Source: Zygaena filipendulae (lineage: Eukaryota > Arthropoda > Insecta > Lepidoptera > Zygaenidae). Taken from it: a stretch of DNA of 64,000 nucleotides. The stretch covers positions 868,001-932,000 of the forward strand of contig OU015674.1 of assembly GCA_907165275.2 (NCBI GenBank). Reading direction: 5' to 3'. Shown here piece by piece: positions 30,945-40,868 of this stretch. The position numbers were made by a program, and so were the translations under genes. How positions within the stretch are numbered: position 1 is the stretch's first letter; each line of letters begins with the position of its first letter. Under the pieces are notes generated by a model, which saw nothing but the letters and a program-made list of their open reading frames with translations, did not search any database and had not been told where the DNA came from.

Positions 30945-31303
30945 ATTGCTTTAAGGTCATATCGCAAAGCGCTGCTTCATGAGGAAGAGAGAAGAAGAAG
31001 AGAAAACTATGTTGGCTGAAGCGTACAGTGCTAGTGATTCAGAATTTATCGCAGATAGTGGCACACCTGCCACATGACCCCCGACCCGAATCTCATAGAT
31101 CCTGTGACGAAGCGCTGTTCGATTTCAGTTGCTAATGGACAGAAATTAGAAAGTGAATTTAGCGGTAGGGTTTTACTCTCTTCTAATGTTAGCTGGAGTG
31201 AGGTTTTATATGTACCTAGTTTAAGTAAAAACTTAATTTCCATTAATCAAGTTACTGAAAGAGGTTATGTTGTTGTTTTTTATGCTCAGCAGTATTCTAT
31301 TCA
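30945..31303 (+). pseudogene. copia zinc knuckle and protease segment
   Basis: It begins with the second half of a CCHC knuckle (GHIAKRC at 30954-30974), then shifts frame to 'AEAYSASDSEFIADSGTPAT', which contains the copia aspartic protease active site (DSG). 'RVLLSSNVSWSEVLYVPSLS' and 'NLISINQVTERGY' follow, the classic copia protease to gag-pre-integrase linker. This is the expected continuation of copia copy B, whose gag was left at 11701/14262. It is cut off near 31304 by the next element. Confidence 0.65.
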
Positions 31304-32164
31304 TAAGCTGGGCCCAAATTTGTAGCATTTCTGTGTATCGTATCTCCGTTAGCCTCAGCGCGTATCACGATCGCTAGTTTGGACACAAGATGATAACCGA
31401 TAATGATACACGACATATCTGATACAGCCCGATCCGCAGTAAACGCGTATCTTGATACATCTCGTATCCGATACGCGTATCACGATCGGTGATATGGACG
31501 TATTTTGATACTGTATCACGATAATGTATATGTGATACACCGCGAACCATCCTGTGTCGGTTTTTCGGCGGTAATCAAAGGGGATACACGTCGTATCGAA
31601 CAAGTTTGGACGTGAATTCATTTGATACGCGATCATTTCTAGTGTTCTACCCGCCATTTCGTGATTTGTTGTGACTTGTGATAGAGGAGTAAACATAGAA
31701 GATTAACTGGGATAACGAAAGTGTTATAAAACTAATCGACGCTTATAAAAGAAAAGAAGTGTTATGGGATCCCAAGCACAAGAATTACTTCAACAAACTG
31801 TTGAAGAAAGACGCTTGGGACGAACTGGAGGTAGAGTTACAACATCCTTTAGAAAAAAATAAAAAGAAAATAGATTGGGAATGAAGCCATGTCTGAACCG
31901 TTCGAGACGGGAAAGTGCACTGAAAGAAACGCGTATCAGGAAAAGCTACGAAGATAGGAAGAAAAATGAAGCGTCCATATTTGTAAAGTTAAAGCCGATA
32001 CACTAACATGATACAGCATTTACTAAGTATGGACGCGTTTTTTTTACGAAATACACTTTAATGATACGATATGAACAAAATGAGCGTTCATATTTATGAT
32101 ATAAATACTTGATACGATACGAATGATCGTGATACGTCAAGATGCTACAAGTGGACCCAGCTTA
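31304..32164. mobile_element. non-autonomous DNA element with MADF fragment
   Basis: The ends are inverted: TAAGCTGGGCCCAAATTTGTAGC at 31304 and, reversed at 32164, TAAGCTGGGTCCACTTGTAGC. Internal sequence is rich in the 'gatacg'/'cgtatc' motif, repeated many times and in both orientations (31335-31600, 32040-32140). It encloses one MADF fragment and no transposase. Its target site is inside or at the edge of copia remnants. Confidence 0.7.
31699..31884 (+). pseudogene. MADF domain fragment
   Basis: Codons read KINWDNESVIKLIDAYKRKE, then 'VLWDPKHKNYFNKLLKKDAW'. This matches the MADF pattern (W at start, 'LI..Y....LWD..H..Y'), a trihelix DNA-binding fold. It ends at TGA 31882-31884, with stops immediately upstream and no ATG. 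It is probably the remnant of the accessory DNA-binding protein of the surrounding element. Confidence 0.65.
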
Positions 32165-32166
32165 AG

Positions 32167-32615
32167 ATGACACATTCGGCATCCGGCGAAGACAACGAGT
32201 ACGGAAATGGCGGCTTAGCGCAGCACGTGTCCATGATGTCTGCTGCACCGATGGTACTCGGAGGCGTAGGCGCATTCGACAAGTTGGAGGGCGCTTCTAA
32301 TTTCCACTACCGGAAATTTGCTATCAAAATGTCCTAATTTTTGAAAATATTTGGGATCAAACAGAGGGAGACAAATACTGGTGAAGACGCCGCGCGTGAC
32401 CAACGCGTGCTCGCGCACATCTGTTTGAGCATTAAACCTGGACTGTTTCAATATGTGGAGGAAATGCGAAGACCGGTAGTGAGGCCTAGAATAACCTTAG
32501 ACTATAATAACCTGAACTAACCGATCTTTGAGGATCAAGGCTTGTATCACCGCGTTTTGCTTCTGCAAAAACTGCATCATATTGAGTACATACAGTATAA
32601 TTCTATGTCATGATA
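32167..32615 (+). pseudogene. copia copy C gag remnant
   Basis: The ATG at 32167 gives MTHSASGEDNEYGNGG, then 'GAFDKLEGASNFHYRKFAIK', the copia gag start with one probable W-to-R change. Pieces 'LAHICLSIKPGLFQYVEE' and 'FEDQGLYHRVLLLQKLHHIE' follow in other frames. A different family member from copies A and B. There are stops at 32336 and beyond. Confidence 0.6.
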
Positions 32616-33110
32616 GATAGAACAAGTTATGACTTTAGTTCGTCAATTCAATAGTTTTGATTGACTGATCAAGTGATATCACGATTCGTTATATAAGTTT
32701 TTTATGCGTTAACGTTTCTAGAATGTCAACTTCTATCTAGGGAATCCTAGTTTAAGGATTAGTGCTCCTTTATCGTATAACATTGTTTTGTGTTTAATAA
32801 ACGCTTTTTTCTTCTTTTTTAACTTGGCTAACCCCGCTGGCAAGAAATGGTATACATCATTTCGACGGTGAAGAATCAATATCTAATAACTAACATTTTA
32901 GCGATTTTTCGATTATTTTTTTTCAGCGATTGCATATTCGTAGGTAAAATGTGAAATAGCTCGTATTTGCAAAGACATAAGGTCTTGAATTATTCTTATT
33001 TATGAGATATTTGCTTGTAGAAATACCTAATAAGTCATCGTGCGTGATTTCTGCATGCAATACCGTATATCTACGCTTAAAAACGCTCTCCCTCGCTGAC
33101 TAGCTAGCTA
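32616..33110 (+). other. LTR-like segment and spacer
   Basis: 32680-32850 ('acgattcgttata', 'ttatgcgttaacg', 'agaatgtcaac', 'accccgctggca') resembles 36055-36150 and 38040-38125, a shared LTR-like repeat. An AATAAA lies near 32797. From 32870 to 33110 I see only AT-rich sequence. Confidence 0.45.
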
Positions 33111-33493
33111 GTTGTTGTGTGTGCCGCATCGCGTAATGGTCCGAGTGTGAAAGAGAGGTGAATATCTAGGTGCTGTACAGCCGGGTAGCCGTTATTTGAC
33201 GGTTGTTTACCATTCGTAAAAAATGCACGGAGTGTGAGGTTTTGTTTAGTAAGTTGAGTGAGAAAAAGTGTTATTTTATTAGTGAAAGTCACGTAAAAGT
33301 TCATCATCTTTAGTTCCAGGTAAGTTAACTAATATTACGTACAATTTATAATAAAATAACGTCAATGGCAATTAGTTTTTGTACATAGAAGCTATTGTTT
33401 TAAAAATATTGATTAGAATTATGTGAAATTGATACTAAGTGTAGATAGATGTTATTGCTTTAAAATAGTTTACAACATTTTTTATTTTTTTAG

Positions 33494-34691
33494 AATAATG
33501 TCGCGAAATAACCGTCTTTATCAAGGCATACGAGGAAAGAAGATGTTACAGATTTTACAGGTTAAAGAAGATGTAACTAAATTGAGACGTCCTACCAAAC
33601 AGGAATATCAAGACGTTTTTGGGCCTCAATTTCACCTAGTAAGTTTTGTCATTACACTAAATAGTTTTATTCTCAAGAACGTTTGCTGAAGTTAAATTTA
33701 AAACCAACTTAATTAATGTTGTTGTTGTTTGTTAAGTAGATTATTGTTCAATGTTTAGATGCGAACCTATTTTTGTTTTTAGCTACAAAATGTCAGTGCC
33801 GGAAAATCAAGTTTGTCAGATGTCTACAACAAATCTAGTACCGATCAAGATAACTCAAGCTGTGTTAAACACAGCATCTGCTTCAGCAACGACATGACTG
33901 ATCCACCAGGCATTGGCCGTCCTGAACACATCTCCGTTAAGGACATGACAGACCAACCAGGCCTTAGTCGTCTTGAGCACACCATCTCCTTCAGCAACGA
34001 CATGATTGGTCAGCCAGATCTTAGCCGTCCTGAGCATAACATCTCCTTTGCCAACGATGTGCCTAATCAGTCAGGCCTTAGCCTTTCTGAGCACACCATC
34101 TGTTTCAGCAACGACAAAACTGATCAGCCAGACAATGTTTGCTTCGCCAATGATAACACAGATCAGCCGGGCCTTAACGATTCTGAGCCAAACATCCGCT
34201 TTGCCAATGACATGACTGATCAGCCAGGCCTTAGTCGTCATGAGCATAACATCTTCTCTACTGGTGATACATCTAGCCTACTAGACACCTGTCAGTTCCG
34301 TCGCGTCATTAAATCTTGGTCACTATCTGATTTGACGCAGGACTCTGAAAACTTCAATGACTGCAAAAGAACACTGTCTCTTCCTCTCCTAACGGAAGAG
34401 TTTGTAGGACCCACTAGCATCGATAGTCCATCAATATTATTAGCTTTTCATAGACCTAGCCATTCTCCCAATCTTGAAATTGACTATAGCACCGCTGAAT
34501 CCATTCCTAGTTTGCAAAACAATTTTGATAATAGTACTGATTCTGACCTAGAATCAGTTGAAGGTTATGGAATTATGAATGAAGGTAGAAAACGTCGCCA
34601 TATTGCTTTATGTATTCTAATTAACCTTATTGAATTTAATTTTAATTATTTATTTTTTCTTTTTTTTAATCTTGTTTTAATTTCATTTTAA
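33494..34691 (+). CDS. protein with tandem 19-residue repeats, unknown function
   Basis: Two coding exons: 33498-33638 (MSRNNRLYQGIRGKKMLQIL) and 33783-34691, donor CTA|GTAAGT and acceptor TTTTTAG, in phase, 349 codons. A non-coding first exon may end at 33319 (CCAG|GTAAGT), with the acceptor at 33493. From 33867 to about 34255 the protein repeats a 14-19-residue unit of the type SNDMTDQPGLSRPEH about seven times. A serine-rich acidic region follows. The last 25 residues are hydrophobic AT-rich read-through, so the real end or a further splice may lie near 34585. The next recognisable coding sequence (34870) is P-like transposase, so this could be the 5' half of such an element. No family recognised. 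Confidence 0.5.
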
Positions 34692-34795
34692 TTTTATTTT
34701 ATTTTATTTCATTTCAATTTTATTTTAATTTTATTTTATTTGATGAATTATTTATATGGGTTATTTTGCCTGAAATAAATGAATTATTATTATTA
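34692..34795 (+). repeat. TTTTA/ATT simple repeats
   Basis: (ATTTT)n runs at 34680-34742 and 'tgaaataaatgaattattattattatt' at 34768-34795. The latter looks like the 3' tail of a lepidopteran retroposon. Confidence 0.5.
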
Positions 34796-35905
34796 TTAAA
34801 CCACCATAAGAGGGCCAAGAACATTCTTTTACATCACCAATTGAATCATTACCTCCAAAGAGAAGAAGTTTTATTAACACGCAAGTTTCTCTCGCCAACA
34901 AACACGCTAAACGACGGCGTTTTTCTATCCAAGAAAAACTTTTGTCTTTAGCTGTATTGAAAAATAGTCCGAAGTCATACAAGCTTCTGCAAAAACTATT
35001 CATCTTGCCCAGTCGAAGTACTTTGAGTATCTTTACTCAAGAGTTCCTTATAAACCCGGGCCTCAATGTAAATATACTTGCTCAACTAAAGGAAATAGTG
35101 GCAACGTGAGATGCCAAGAAAAGAATTTGTGCCATCACTTTTGATGAAATATCGTTGTCCTCTCATTTGATTTTCGTTGAGAGGCAGTATTTGACGTCCT
35201 ATAGACGTCAGTATTAGACGTCCCACAGGTGGCAGTATTACACGTCCTATAGAAGTCAGTGTTAGACGTCCTACAGGTGACAGTATTAGACGTCCTACAG
35301 ACGTTAGTATACATTTTAAGGACGTGACCAAGCTGACGCTACATTAAAGTCACACCGACGTCGTAGTATGATGTCACTTGAGGTATGCGGTGACGTTACA
35401 ATGACGTCAAAATGTTTTTTTCAGCCAGGCACGAATGCAGAAAACCAACGTGCAATGTACAAATACACTGCAGGTTTCATCTCTCAAAGATTTGTAACCT
35501 GTAAGTGCCGTCAATGTAAACAAACTTTTCTTGCTCAAAATCCTGATAACACTTGGATATCAGAGCGGGAAAGACGTTCTTTAAAAGGCCGAAATTTTAT
35601 TTACCTACGCTAATTCCAAGTTTTAGTTTTCCGTGATTTATGAATCAAAAACTGGCAATAATTATTTAGATAACTACACTCACCGACCAAACATAACAAA
35701 AACTACAAGAGTTGAATTTCTGGAAACCACGAATGTCGAACGGCTCGGTTGTGCTGCACATCACAAAAATCTCTTACTTAAATGGTCTTGTAGAATTCAA
35801 GTATATAATTTTGCAATTCTGTGAGTAAAATCTTGAAAGGTTCTTACAATGAATCATCGACTAATTTAAATTTGAAACTTCAATTTGGCACTTAAAAAAT
35901 ACAAA
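34796..35905 (+). pseudogene. P-like transposase remnant, copy 1
   Basis: The N-part reads 'RFSIQEKLLSLAVLKNSPKS', 'LPSRSTLSIF' and 'CAITFDEISLS' (34870-35160), the HTH-to-first-catalytic-block of THAP9/P transposases. The C-part reads 'YTAGFISQRFVTCKCRQC' and 'WISERERRSLKG' (35450-35612), then 'VERLGCAAHHKNLLLKW' (35730-35800). The middle of the enzyme is missing and is replaced by a 24-bp minisatellite (35193-35312) and a gacgtc-rich stretch. A TGA interrupts the N-part near 35108. Non-functional. Confidence 0.65.
35193..35312 (+). repeat. 24-bp minisatellite, copy 1
   Basis: About five units of the form gacgtcctatagacgtcag+tatta, each 24 bp with a few substitutions. Flanking DNA is also rich in GACGTC palindromes. 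Confidence 0.8.
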
Positions 35906-36299
35906 TCTTCTAGGGGCTAGGGCAACGAAATGATCGGAATACGTAGTCTCTTTTATTTATTTTGTTACTGTGACTTGTCAGAGTCAGACTGAAGATGCGT
36001 TCGAGATTTCAAACCGTCATGTCACTTAGACAATCAATCAAAACTATAGTTAGTTTAGAGATGACGATTCGTTATAAATGTTTTCTATGCGTTTACGATT
36101 GTAGAATGTCAACATGACTACCCCGCCGCGCTGGCAATAAATGGTAACTTACGTCTCAGACTCACAACTTAAATCCAGAGCACGATTAGTTAGATCACAA
36201 TCAGATCTAATCCCACTGCAAGAAAATATACACAGAATATGTAAATTTAATCTAATCCAAACGTCGTTTTGAATTTTCTTTCACTAAAAGGCTAAAGGC
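35906..36299 (+). other. spacer with LTR-like repeat
   Basis: 36030-36240 is nearly the same as 37990-38215 ('caatcaatcaaaactatagttag', 'ccccgccgcgctggcaata', 'agatcacaatcagatctaa'). It leads into each P-like copy, so it is probably the 5' part of that repeated unit. No gene. Confidence 0.5.
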
Positions 36300-37400
36300 C
36301 TTAAACCACCATAAGAGGGCCAAGAACATTATTTTACATCACCAATTGAATCATTACCTCCAAACAGAAGAAGTTTTATTAACACGCAAGTTTCTCTCGC
36401 CAACAAACACGCTAAACGACGGCGTTTTCCTATCCAAAAAAAACTTTTGTCTTTAGCTGTATTGAAAAATAGTCCGAAGTCATACAAGCTTCTGCAAAAA
36501 CTATTCATCTTGCCCAGTCGAAGTACTTTGAGTATCTTTACTCAAGAGTCCCTTATAAATCCGGGCCTCAATGTAAATATACTTGCTCAACTAAAGGAAA
36601 TAGTGGAAACGTGGGATGCCAAGAAAATAATTTGTGCCATCACTTTTGATGAAATATCGTTGTCCTATCATTTGATTTTCATTGAGAGGCATTATTTGTC
36701 GTCCTATGGACGTCCCACAGGTGGCAGTATTACACGTCCTATAGAAGTCAGTATTAGACGTCCTACAGGTGACAGTATTAGCCGTCCTACAGACGTTAGT
36801 ATACGACATTTTAAGGACGTCACCAAGCTGACGCTACATTAAAGTCACACCGACGTCGTGGTATGACGTCACTTGAGTCATGCGGTGACGTTACAATGAC
36901 GTCAAAATGTTTTTTCAGCCATGCACGAATGCAGAAAACCAACGTGCAATGCACAAATACACTGCACGTTTCATCTCTCGAAGATTTGTAACCTGTAAGT
37001 GCCGTCAATGTAAACAAACTTTTCTTGCTCAAAATCCTGATAACACTTGGATATCAGAGCGGGAAAGACGTTCTTTAAAAGGCCGAAATTTTATTTACCT
37101 ACGCTAATTCCAAGTTTTAATTTTCCGTGATTTATGAATGAAAAACTAGCAATAATTATTTAGATAACTACACTCACCGACCAAACATAACAAAAACTAC
37201 AAGAGTTGAATTTCTGGAAACCACGAATGTCGAACGGCTCGGTTGTGCTGCACATCACAAAAATCTCTTACTTAAATGGTCTTGTAGAATTCAAGTATAT
37301 AATTTTGCAATTCTGTGAATAAAATCTTGAAAGGTTCTTACAATGAATCATCGACTAATTTAAATTTGAAACTTCAATTTGGCACTTAAAAATACAAATC
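36300..37400 (+). pseudogene. P-like transposase remnant, copy 2
   Basis: It has the same architecture as copy 1 and about 95% or better apparent identity. The frame 36447-36842 runs from the transposase N-part (MSLAVLKNSPKSYKLLQKLF ... TFDEISLSYH) straight into the minisatellite, which is read as octapeptides (GRPTGGSI, TRPIEVSI, RRPTGDSI, SRPTDVSI). The C-part is at 36907-37107, ending 'SERERRSLKGRNFIYLR'. 37120-37400 repeats copy 1's 3' region. Lacks most of the catalytic domain. Confidence 0.65.
36695..36806 (+). repeat. 24-bp minisatellite, copy 2
   Basis: Four to five 24-bp units related to those at 35193-35312. One unit appears to have been lost at the 5' side (gtcctatggacgtcccac). 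Unlike copy 1, here it is in frame with transposase codons. Confidence 0.75.
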
Positions 37401-37569
37401 TTCTAGGGGCTAGGGCAACGAAATGATCGGAATACGTAGTCTCTTTTATTTATTTTGTTACTGTGTTTCAGACTGAAGCTGCGTTCGAGATTTGTACATT
37501 TAAGCGACCTTGAAATAGGAGAATAGAGCTTCTTAATTAGTAAGTTAGTTTGGTCTTAGTTTAGTAGAT

Positions 37570-37632
37570 TGATTCGCATTATGTATGACAGACGCATTAG
37601 TGGAGTCACGTCAGTGATTAATTTTGTGATAA
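37570..37632 (+). repeat. dispersed repeat, copy 2
   Basis: Matches 2265-2330 with a few changes (tatgacagacgcattagtgg, gtcagtgattaattttgtga). It lies just upstream of a pogo-like fragment. Confidence 0.5.
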
Positions 37633-37689
37633 TGAATCACTACGAAACCGATCACAAAAAACGTATTATTTGCTTAGAACCAACCAAAA

Positions 37690-37968
37690 ATTGCGGAATT
37701 TAAGTTGAAAATATTCAAAGCAGCCAAAAAGTTCAATATATCTACCTAGAATAACCTTCTATAACAAAGTTAAGGTAAAAGTCCAATTGAGTGCTCAATG
37801 GAACCCAGCACCATTTTAAGTAAGGAAGAAGAAATTTTTTTTGAAATCTGGATCAAAGTAATGAGGAATGACAAAAGAGGATTTAATGGTCCAAGGAATA
37901 ATAGTCGAGAAACCCCTCTCAAAGATAACAGACCTGCGGGATTAGGCAAGTTGACATTATACAATCGT
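37690..37968 (+). pseudogene. pogo/jerky-like transposase N-terminal fragment
   Basis: 'KLKIFKAAKKFNIST' resembles the psq-type helix-turn-helix of pogo/Tigger transposases. Later 'ILSKEEEIFFEIWIKVMRND' and 'RGFNGP' match the linker (LS.EEE..+..W+....+RG) that follows. The reading changes frame and has stops between, with no catalytic core. Confidence 0.45.
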
Positions 37969-38284
37969 TAACGCATAGAAAACATAAGTAACAAACCATC
38001 ATGTCACTTGGTCAATCAATCAAAACTATAGTTAGTTTAGACATGACGATTCGTTATAAGTAAATGTTTTCTATGCGTTTACGATTGTAGAATGTCAACA
38101 TAACTACCCCGCCGCGCTGGCAATACATGGTAACTTACGTCTCAGACTCACAACTTAAATCCAGAGCAAGAATAGTTAGATCACAATCAGATCTAACCCC
38201 ATTGCAAGAAAATATACACAAAATGTGTAAATTTAATCAAATCCAAACGTCGTTTTGAATTTTCTTTCACTAAAAGGCTAAAGA

Positions 38285-38835
38285 ATGCCTTAGACCAGCC
38301 TAAGATAGCCAAGAACATTCTTTTACATCAGCAATCGAGTCATTCCGACCTCACCTCCAAACAGAAGATTTTTTATTAACACGCAAGTTTCTCGCCAACA
38401 AACAGCTAAACGACGGCGTTTTTCTATCCAAGAAAAACTTTTGTCTTTAGCTGTATTGAAAAATAGTCCAAAGTCATACAAGCTTCTGCAAAAACTACTG
38501 ATCTTGCCCAATCGAAGTACTTTGAGCATCTTAACGCAAGAGTTCCTTACAAACCCGTGCCTGAATGTAAATATACTTGCTCAACTAAAGGAAATGGTGC
38601 AAACGTGGGATGCCAGAAAAGAATTTGTGCCATCACTTTTGATGAAATATCGCTGGCCCCTCCTTTGACTTTCGTTGAGAAAAGTGACGAGATTTTTGGT
38701 TTCGTTAATTATGGCTCTGAAAGTAAGAAAGAGTTATGTGACCGCGCGCTGGTTTTTATGTTGCGACTTGCGGGAAATTTAAACCGGAGTCTTACACCTC
38801 TTGCAGTGAAATTTTTATACCTACTAATTTAGGGA
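38285..38835 (+). pseudogene. P-like transposase remnant, copy 3
   Basis: The N-part 'MSLAVLKNSPKSYKLLQKLL' (38441) continues to 'CAITFDEISLAPPLTFVEKS' and, unlike copies 1 and 2, on through 'DEIFGFVNYGSESKKELCDR' and 'ALVFMLRLAGNLNRS'. The last matches the second P-transposase block ('GF.D.G......DHALVFM+RG'). Frame changes near 38600 and truncation at about 38830. It therefore represents an earlier, less deleted form without the minisatellite. Confidence 0.65.
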
Positions 38836-39123
38836 AAGAAACTAGTTGATATTTTCCCAAATTAATATACCATCTTAAAGATTTTTTAACGTGGCCAATA
38901 GACAAATCAACAATGTCGAACTATCGACTTGTTGGTATTCTATACATTTAGATAGGCAAACACTGGCCAATAGATCTGTATTTTGCACTGTCGTCTGTCA
39001 CTGAAATAAAAATATGGCGAACATGTTGTAGATTCTATTCATAATAATATAAAAGGACTTCCCTGGAAAATGTGAACTAATGTAATCAAAACTAACCATA
39101 CCAAACAGTGATTTATATTAAAA
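38836..39123 (+). mobile_element. copia copy D 5' LTR (probable)
   Basis: AT-rich sequence ending just before a primer-binding site at 39124. It has a duplicated 'ctggccaatag' (about 38893 and 38965) but no partner LTR was confirmed. Confidence 0.35.
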
Positions 39124-39135
39124 TGGTAGCAGAGC
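39124..39135 (+). other. primer-binding site, initiator tRNA-Met 3' end
   Basis: TGGTAGCAGAG complements the 3' end of initiator tRNA-Met (CUCUGCUACCA) over 11 bases. This is a different priming mode from the half-tRNA site at 471. Confidence 0.65.
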
Positions 39136-39212
39136 GTATTTTAAAGAAAAAGATATTAAAACAAAATTTTGATTTCTGATTTGGAAGTTAAGTACCTACA
39201 AAAAGCAACGTA

Positions 39213-39640
39213 ATGGCGACGAAAAACAGTTATATAAATAGGCCGATCTTTGACGGAGCGGACTACAGTAATTGGAAAATACGCATATTAAAATTCTTAC
39301 AATACAAAAAGTGTAAAGTGGTAAACCGTGATATGCAGGCGACTAACTACATATATTTACAGCGCAATGACAAACAAACCGTTTAGAATACATAAGTGAC
39401 TTATATTCAGCCTACGAAATTATCCAAAAGTTTGATGAGATGTAGGTACCTGAAAAAGTCGACGGCTTTGCAAACTTCGAAAATATCAAATTGAAAAATT
39501 ATGCAGAAGTACCTACCCTTACTTTTCGAAGACTGAAAAAGCCGTAAATGAACTAAACCAGGCAGGTGCAGTTATTACAGAGCAAGAAAAAATTTAAATC
39601 CTTGCCACAGAACTAGTCATATTGGAGATTTGAGAGGTAA
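39213..39640 (+). pseudogene. copia copy D gag remnant
   Basis: MATKNSYINRPIFDGADYSN followed by 'WKIRILKFLQ' is the copia gag N-terminus ('P.FDG..Y..WK.R+..FL'). Pieces 'KLKNYAEV' and 'NELNQAGAVITEQEK' follow in shifted frames. Stops at 39384 and later. After 39640 only LTR-like scraps remain. Confidence 0.65.
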
Positions 39641-40609
39641 TGGTTCTTTTCAAGTTTAACATGGAAAATACAGGAAAGAAGATTTGTTTTTGTTTTTTTT
39701 TTTTTATATTACCTACTGTAATTTTCTTGTTGTGATTTGCGATGAATAGGTAAGTGGTACATTGTTTATAGTTCAATACATACTTAATGTCTGTTAGGTA
39801 CAACACTAGTATTATATAAAATTCATTGTACACACATCACTATTTGTATGCTATAATCTGTGGTCACTTCTATCTAGCTTTATCTTACAAGATGGCTGAA
39901 TAAATGAATGCGCATTCCGATACGAGTTTAAAAGTGATTTTTATTTTCCACATTCATACGGCCACATACAAAACAATGTCGTTGTAGCAATCCATAAGGA
40001 TTTAACGCAAAAATATCGTACCTATTCCGATTAGTTATACTAGTTTGGAGACTCGCCACGACGGCAAAAACACTTAATATGAATCCGTAGAACCTCAATT
40101 CAATAACACACGAAAACGCAAAAGCTCTCATTTTTAATCTCGCTCAGAATCGAATGCACCCAGTATTTTCTTTTCTTTTTTGACTCTACCAAACTCCACA
40201 AAAGCAATGCTTCGTCTTCTGTCGACGAACTATAGAAATATATGTTTCACATGTTCACGTACAAGCTATCTCCGGAAAATGGAACGCAGAATCCCAGACC
40301 GGCGCCCTATGTGCCAGAACTCGTGCCACGAGTAGAACTCTACCGGACAACCGCGCGTAGAACGCTGAACGCTTTCTGTCTGCGTAGGCTCTAAACAATC
40401 ATTATTAACAAATAATTTCTTAATAAATAACCGTAATATGTAATTTTGGTTCATAAAGAACTGTGGTGACATCATCGTCACACATTACCTACTATAGGGA
40501 TGGCGACGTAAATCAGGCGCAGCTCGCTTCCCGTCCGTAAGTCAATGTCGTGGTTTCGTAACCTCTAATCGTACAATTTGAATAGGACGTAATTAAGCTC
40601 GTGTCAATA
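39641..40609. other. non-coding stretch
   Basis: 39840-39930 has an LTR-like end ('cttctatctagctttatcttacaagatgg' then AATAAA at 39899). The remainder to 40609 shows no domain, repeat or RNA gene I can support. Confidence 0.4.
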
Positions 40610-40868
40610 GGGATGTTGACTACTTTTAAAAATCAAAATTCTAATTAGTCCGTCAGTTATAAAATAAAAAAACAATAGACACGTATTTTTTGCTTTTTTT
40701 AATAAATTAAAATATACAGAGATAAAACGAATTAAAGTTTAGGGTGAGGGGGTCGTGACGTCACTAACCGCAAAAACCGCCATACAAATACCGCAATAGT
40801 GACGTCACGCGAAATTTCAACTCAATATATCGCCGTTATTTTTTGATTACGTAAAAAAAGAAAAAAAT
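40610..40868. mobile_element. left part of a split MITE
   Basis: It begins GGGATGTTGACTACTTTTAAA and is the reverse-oriented relative of the MITE at 13880-14203 (tagtccgtcag, gacacgtattttttgc, gtgacgtcac). It breaks at 'gaaaaaaatac'. The other end, with matching inverted terminus TAGTCAACATGCCC, is at 45888-45942. Confidence 0.7.

Noticed and set aside
33855..34037. Minus-strand frame opposite the 19-residue repeats
   Set aside because: A repeat-driven shadow; splice sites and start support the plus strand.
35086..35331. Minus-strand frame with repeated LxxSxGR units
   Set aside because: It is the antisense reading of the 24-bp minisatellite, not a separate gene.
35193..36806. Possible CRISPR-like or piRNA array from regularly spaced repeats
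   Set aside because: Units are directly adjacent without unique spacers and lie inside a eukaryotic transposon remnant.
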